Positions 6,861 through 9,853 of a DNA stretch of 9,853 bases are shown in pieces. Positions within the stretch are counted from its first letter, which is position 1. Every line of letters starts with the position of its first letter. The notes beneath the pieces are model-generated. The model saw nothing but the letters and a program-made list of their open reading frames with translations, was not told the DNA's origin and did no database searches. The position numbers and the translations under genes are program-made. This DNA comes from Nitrospirota bacterium. GTDB taxonomy: Bacteria > Nitrospirota > Nitrospiria > Nitrospirales > NS-4. The DNA is taken from assembly GCA_005877565.1 (NCBI GenBank), contig VBOK01000047.1, positions 1 to 9,853 on the forward strand, read 5' to 3'.

Positions 6861-9853
6861 CCCTTCTCGCGCTCCGGAACCGCATCGGCATCCTGATGCT
6901 CTCGCTCGCGATGGTGGTGTTGGGCGCCACGTCCCTGAACCGCCTGCCGCGGGACCTCTTCCCCAACATCCAGGTGCCGGTCGCCTTCGTCGGGGTCATC
7001 TACAAGGGCGCGCCGCCCATCGACATTGAGCAGAGCGTCGTCTATCCCATCGAGAAAGCAGTCAGCTCCGCGTCGAATGTGGAGCACGTCGAGTCGTTCT
7101 CCAAGCAGGGCATCGGCGCGGTCCAGGTGTGGTTCAACTGGGGCGCCGACATCAACGTGGGCCAGATGGAGGTGATGCAGCGCGTCACGCAAATCCTCAA
7201 CAACCTCCCGCCCGGCATCCTCCAGCCCTTCATCGTCAAGTTTGACGTGTCGAACATTCCGGCCGCCTTCGTGACCGTCTCCGGCGGCAATCTGGACGAG
7301 CGGGGGCTCTATGACCTGGCCTTCAACACGATCGCCCCCCAGGTCGAGCAGTTGCCCAACGTCGCCGCGGCGACGGTCGAAGGTGGCAAGGTCCGCCAGA
7401 TCAACATCAACCTGGACCCGACGCTGCTGCAGGGGCGGGGGCTCTCGATCCTGGACGTCGTCAAAGCCGTCAAAGCGTCGAACCTGATCCTCCCGTCCGG
7501 CGACCTCAAGGCCGGCAACCTGGATTACAACGTGTTCACGAACAACCAGTTTAGGACGGTCGAGCCGATCAACAATGTGATCGTGAAGGCGACGCCGGAC
7601 GGGACGCCGGTGCGGGTGAGGGACCTGGGCACTGTGACCGACTCCTCGGACATCCAGACGAATATCGTGCACACCGACGGCCAGCGGTCGGTGTATCTAC
7701 GCGTGAACAAGCAGCCGACCGCCAACACGGTCGAAGTGGTGGACGCGCTCCGCCGGGCGCTGCCGAGGATGATCGGCATCCCGCCGGGCGTGAAGCTGGG
7801 GATCTCTTTCGATCAGTCGGTGTACATTCGGCAGTCCATCAAGAACCTCATTGATCAGGCCATCGAAGGGTCGGTCCTGGCGGCCGCCGTCATTCTGATA
7901 TTCCTGCGCAACGTCACCAGCACGCTCATCATTTCGGTGGCCATCCCGCTCTCCGTGCTGGTGACCTTCATCACGCTCTACTTCACCGGCCAGACCTTGA
8001 ACATCATGACGATGGGGGGGCTGGCGCTGGGCATCGGACGGCTGGTGGACGACTCGATCGTGGAGCTGGAGAACATCCAACGTCACTTGAACATCGGGCA
8101 GTCGCGGTGGGAGGCGGTCCTGGAGGCGGCCCGCGAGGTGGCGATGCCGATCTTCGCCTCGACCGTGACGACCGTCATCGTGTTCCTTCCGATTTTTTTC
8201 CTGGTCGGCATCGCCAAGCTTCTGTTCATCCCGCTGGTCTTCACGATTACGATCGCCCTGTTCACCTCCTTCTTCGTGTCCCGGACCGTGACCCCGGCGC
8301 TCTGCTACAAGTTCGTGAAGCCGGAACACGAGGCGACCCGGTCCCTGCCGGGCTGGCTAGCCCGGTTCATGGAGTGGAGCCGCGCCAAGTACGAGCGGTT
8401 GGACGCCGGCTACCAGGAGCTGCTGGCCTGGGCGCTGACTCATCGCCGGACGCTGATCGTCACGGTCGTCCTCGTCTTCGCCGGATCGTTGGTCCTGGTG
8501 CCCTTGATCGGGAGCGAGTTCATCCCCGTCACGGACGAAAGCCAGTTCAGGGTCATCGTGCGCGCGCCGGTTGGCCAGCGGGTGGAAAAGACCGAGCAGC
8601 AGGTGGCGGAGATCGAGCGCGTCCTTCGCGAGGCGATTCTGCCGAGCGAGCTGGACACCGTCGTCTCCAGCATCGGCGTGCTGGCCCAGGGCCGGTCCTC
8701 GCTGTTCAACCCCAACACGGGGCCGCACACGGCGATTGTGCAGGTCTATCTGTTTCCACCGGACAAGCGGAAGCGCAATCAGGTCCAGATCATGAACGAG
8801 GTCCGGCCCAAGGTGGTCAAGCTGTTTCCCGGCGTGCTGCTGATCTTCGACCCCGGCGGGATCGTCAAACGGGTCGTCAGCTTCGGCTCGCAGGCGTCGG
8901 TGGACGTCGAGATCTACGGGTACGATATGGAAAAGGCCCGCCAGGTCATCCGCGAGGTGGACGACATCATGCACAAGACCAAGGGCCTGGCCGACATCCA
9001 GATCAGCCGGGAGGAGAACTATCCGGAAGTCAACGTCGCGGTGGACCGGGAAAAGGCCGCGCTGCTCGGTATCAGCGAGACGGACGTGGCCAACGCGGTG
9101 CTGTACTCGCTCAACGGGAACGGCCAGACCGATCCGATCATCTACACCGACCCGTCGAACGGGAACGAGTACTACATCAGCGCCTGGCTGGCCGAGCCGT
9201 ACCGTAACAACTTGGACGACCTGGAGCGGGTCCTCCTCACGACGCCGTCAGGGAGTCCGGTTTTGCTGAAGAACGTCGCGAGCCTCAAGCTCAACTCGGG
9301 CCCGGTGAAGATCGACCGCAAGTACTTCCAGCGGGTGGTGCACATCACGGCCAATCCGGTGGACCGGGACCTCGGCTCCATCGCGGAGGAATTGGGCGCA
9401 AAGTTCGCCGGCTTGCGGCTGCCCGAAGGCTTCAGCATCCGGCTCGCCGGGCAGATCCAGCAGCAACAGGAGGCCTTTGAGAATTTAATTTTTCTGGCCT
9501 TGCCCCTGGCGCTGCTGCTCGTTTACATGGTCATGGCTGCCCAGTTCAAATCCCTCGTGGACCCGTTCATCATCATGTTCTCGATCCCGATGGGGTTCCC
9601 CGGGGTGATTGTGATGTTGTTCCTGACCGGCACCACTCTGTCGATCACGTCCTTCATGGGCGTCATCATGTTGCTGGGGATCGTGGTGTCGAACGGCGTG
9701 CTCCTGGTGGACTACACGAACGTCCTCCGGCGTCGGGGGATCGAGTTGCATGAAGCAGTCGTCAAGGCATCGCGCACGAGGCTGCGGCCGATCCTCATGA
9801 CCTCGCTGGCGACTGTGGCCGGGCTGACCCCCATGGCTCTGGGGCTCGGCACC
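6851..9853 (+). CDS. RND-family efflux pump, inner-membrane permease (3' end outside window)
   Basis: Proton-driven inner-membrane transporter of the hydrophobe/amphiphile (AcrB-like) RND type. I translated it by hand with no stop through 1001 codons; families are about 1020-1060 long, so only the end is missing. TM1 is near residues 9-29 (IGILMLSLAMVVLGATSL). The first porter domain contains FPNIQVP, then TM2-6 follow with the TM4 motif GRLVDDSIVELEN at about 396-408. The second porter domain and TM8-11 follow (YMVMAAQFKSLVDPF, then RLRPILMTSLA near 977-987). The two TM4 aspartates are D400 and D401, and R977 and T984 align with AcrB R971 and T978. The AcrB K940 position appears to be Ser947. 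The ATG at 6851 gives the typical MWLTLLALRN start. No good Shine-Dalgarno sequence precedes it, and an in-frame GTG at 6785 is a poorer alternative. The substrate is unknown. Confidence 0.93.
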   Translation, partial: MWLTLLALRNRIGILMLSLAMVVLGATSLNRLPRDLFPNIQVPVAFVGVIYKGAPPIDIEQSVVYPIEKAVSSASNVEHVESFSKQGIGAVQVWFNWGADINVGQMEVMQRVTQILNNLPPGILQPFIVKFDVSNIPAAFVTVSGGNLDERGLYDLAFNTIAPQVEQLPNVAAATVEGGKVRQININLDPTLLQGRGLSILDVVKAVKASNLILPSGDLKAGNLDYNVFTNNQFRTVEPINNVIVKATPDGTPVRVRDLGTVTDSSDIQTNIVHTDGQRSVYLRVNKQPTANTVEVVDALRRALPRMIGIPPGVKLGISFDQSVYIRQSIKNLIDQAIEGSVLAAAVILIFLRNVTSTLIISVAIPLSVLVTFITLYFTGQTLNIMTMGGLALGIGRLVDDSIVELENIQRHLNIGQSRWEAVLEAAREVAMPIFASTVTTVIVFLPIFFLVGIAKLLFIPLVFTITIALFTSFFVSRTVTPALCYKFVKPEHEATRSLPGWLARFMEWSRAKYERLDAGYQELLAWALTHRRTLIVTVVLVFAGSLVLVPLIGSEFIPVTDESQFRVIVRAPVGQRVEKTEQQVAEIERVLREAILPSELDTVVSSIGVLAQGRSSLFNPNTGPHTAIVQVYLFPPDKRKRNQVQIMNEVRPKVVKLFPGVLLIFDPGGIVKRVVSFGSQASVDVEIYGYDMEKARQVIREVDDIMHKTKGLADIQISREENYPEVNVAVDREKAALLGISETDVANAVLYSLNGNGQTDPIIYTDPSNGNEYYISAWLAEPYRNNLDDLERVLLTTPSGSPVLLKNVASLKLNSGPVKIDRKYFQRVVHITANPVDRDLGSIAEELGAKFAGLRLPEGFSIRLAGQIQQQQEAFENLIFLALPLALLLVYMVMAAQFKSLVDPFIIMFSIPMGFPGVIVMLFLTGTTLSITSFMGVIMLLGIVVSNGVLLVDYTNVLRRRGIELHEAVVKASRTRLRPILMTSLATVAGLTPMALGLGT

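Noticed and set aside
6749..7672. 307-codon minus-strand open frame
   Set aside because: It is antisense to the RND pump and its upstream gap; the product is Asp/Val/His/Arg-rich with no domain pattern.
8107..9207. 366-codon plus-strand open frame
   Set aside because: It is an alternate frame of the RND pump gene, which is continuous here in the correct frame with recognisable TM and porter motifs.

Overview
The window holds two divergently oriented gene groups around a gene-free regulatory stretch at about 4579-4900. The DNA is GC-rich with a strong third-position GC bias. Tat-exported formate dehydrogenase and a tripartite RND efflux system point to a Gram-negative (diderm) bacterium. The formate dehydrogenase proteins resemble the proteobacterial FdnGHI/FdoGHI type closely, while the efflux proteins resemble those of mixed environmental Gram-negatives. 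The phylum cannot be settled from sequence reading alone.

Left half, minus strand (4578 down to 1): a respiratory formate dehydrogenase operon in the order alpha (catalytic, selenocysteine, molybdenum bis-MGD), beta (four [4Fe-4S] clusters) and gamma (cytochrome b556, cut by the window start). The alpha gene is interrupted by an in-frame TGA at 3981-3979. A bacterial SECIS hairpin lies 11 nt downstream, so this is a selenocysteine codon and not a broken gene. Formate is oxidised in the periplasm, electrons pass through the beta subunit to the haem b subunit, and quinone is reduced in the membrane. A sigma70-like promoter (TTGACA / TACAAT) is visible about 115-145 bp upstream of the alpha start.

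Middle (about 4579-4900): the formate dehydrogenase leader and promoter, then a segment dense in inverted repeats, then a compact tetR promoter/operator. In that promoter a 16-bp dyad sits directly downstream of the -10 box, over the expected transcription start.

Right half, plus strand (4901-9853): a TetR-family regulator, a periplasmic adaptor (MFP/HlyD type) overlapping it by ATGA, and an RND pump subunit open to the window end. They form one likely autoregulated efflux operon. A 142-bp gap between adaptor and pump carries a 51-codon ORF that overlaps both neighbours, plus a possible mRNA hairpin. No outer-membrane channel gene lies in the window.

I found no rRNA, tRNA, CRISPR array or intact mobile element. 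I see no clear new multi-gene system. The points most worth checking are the pump's apparent change of proton-relay residues, the termination-reinitiation layout before the pump gene, and the dyad-rich intergenic segment.
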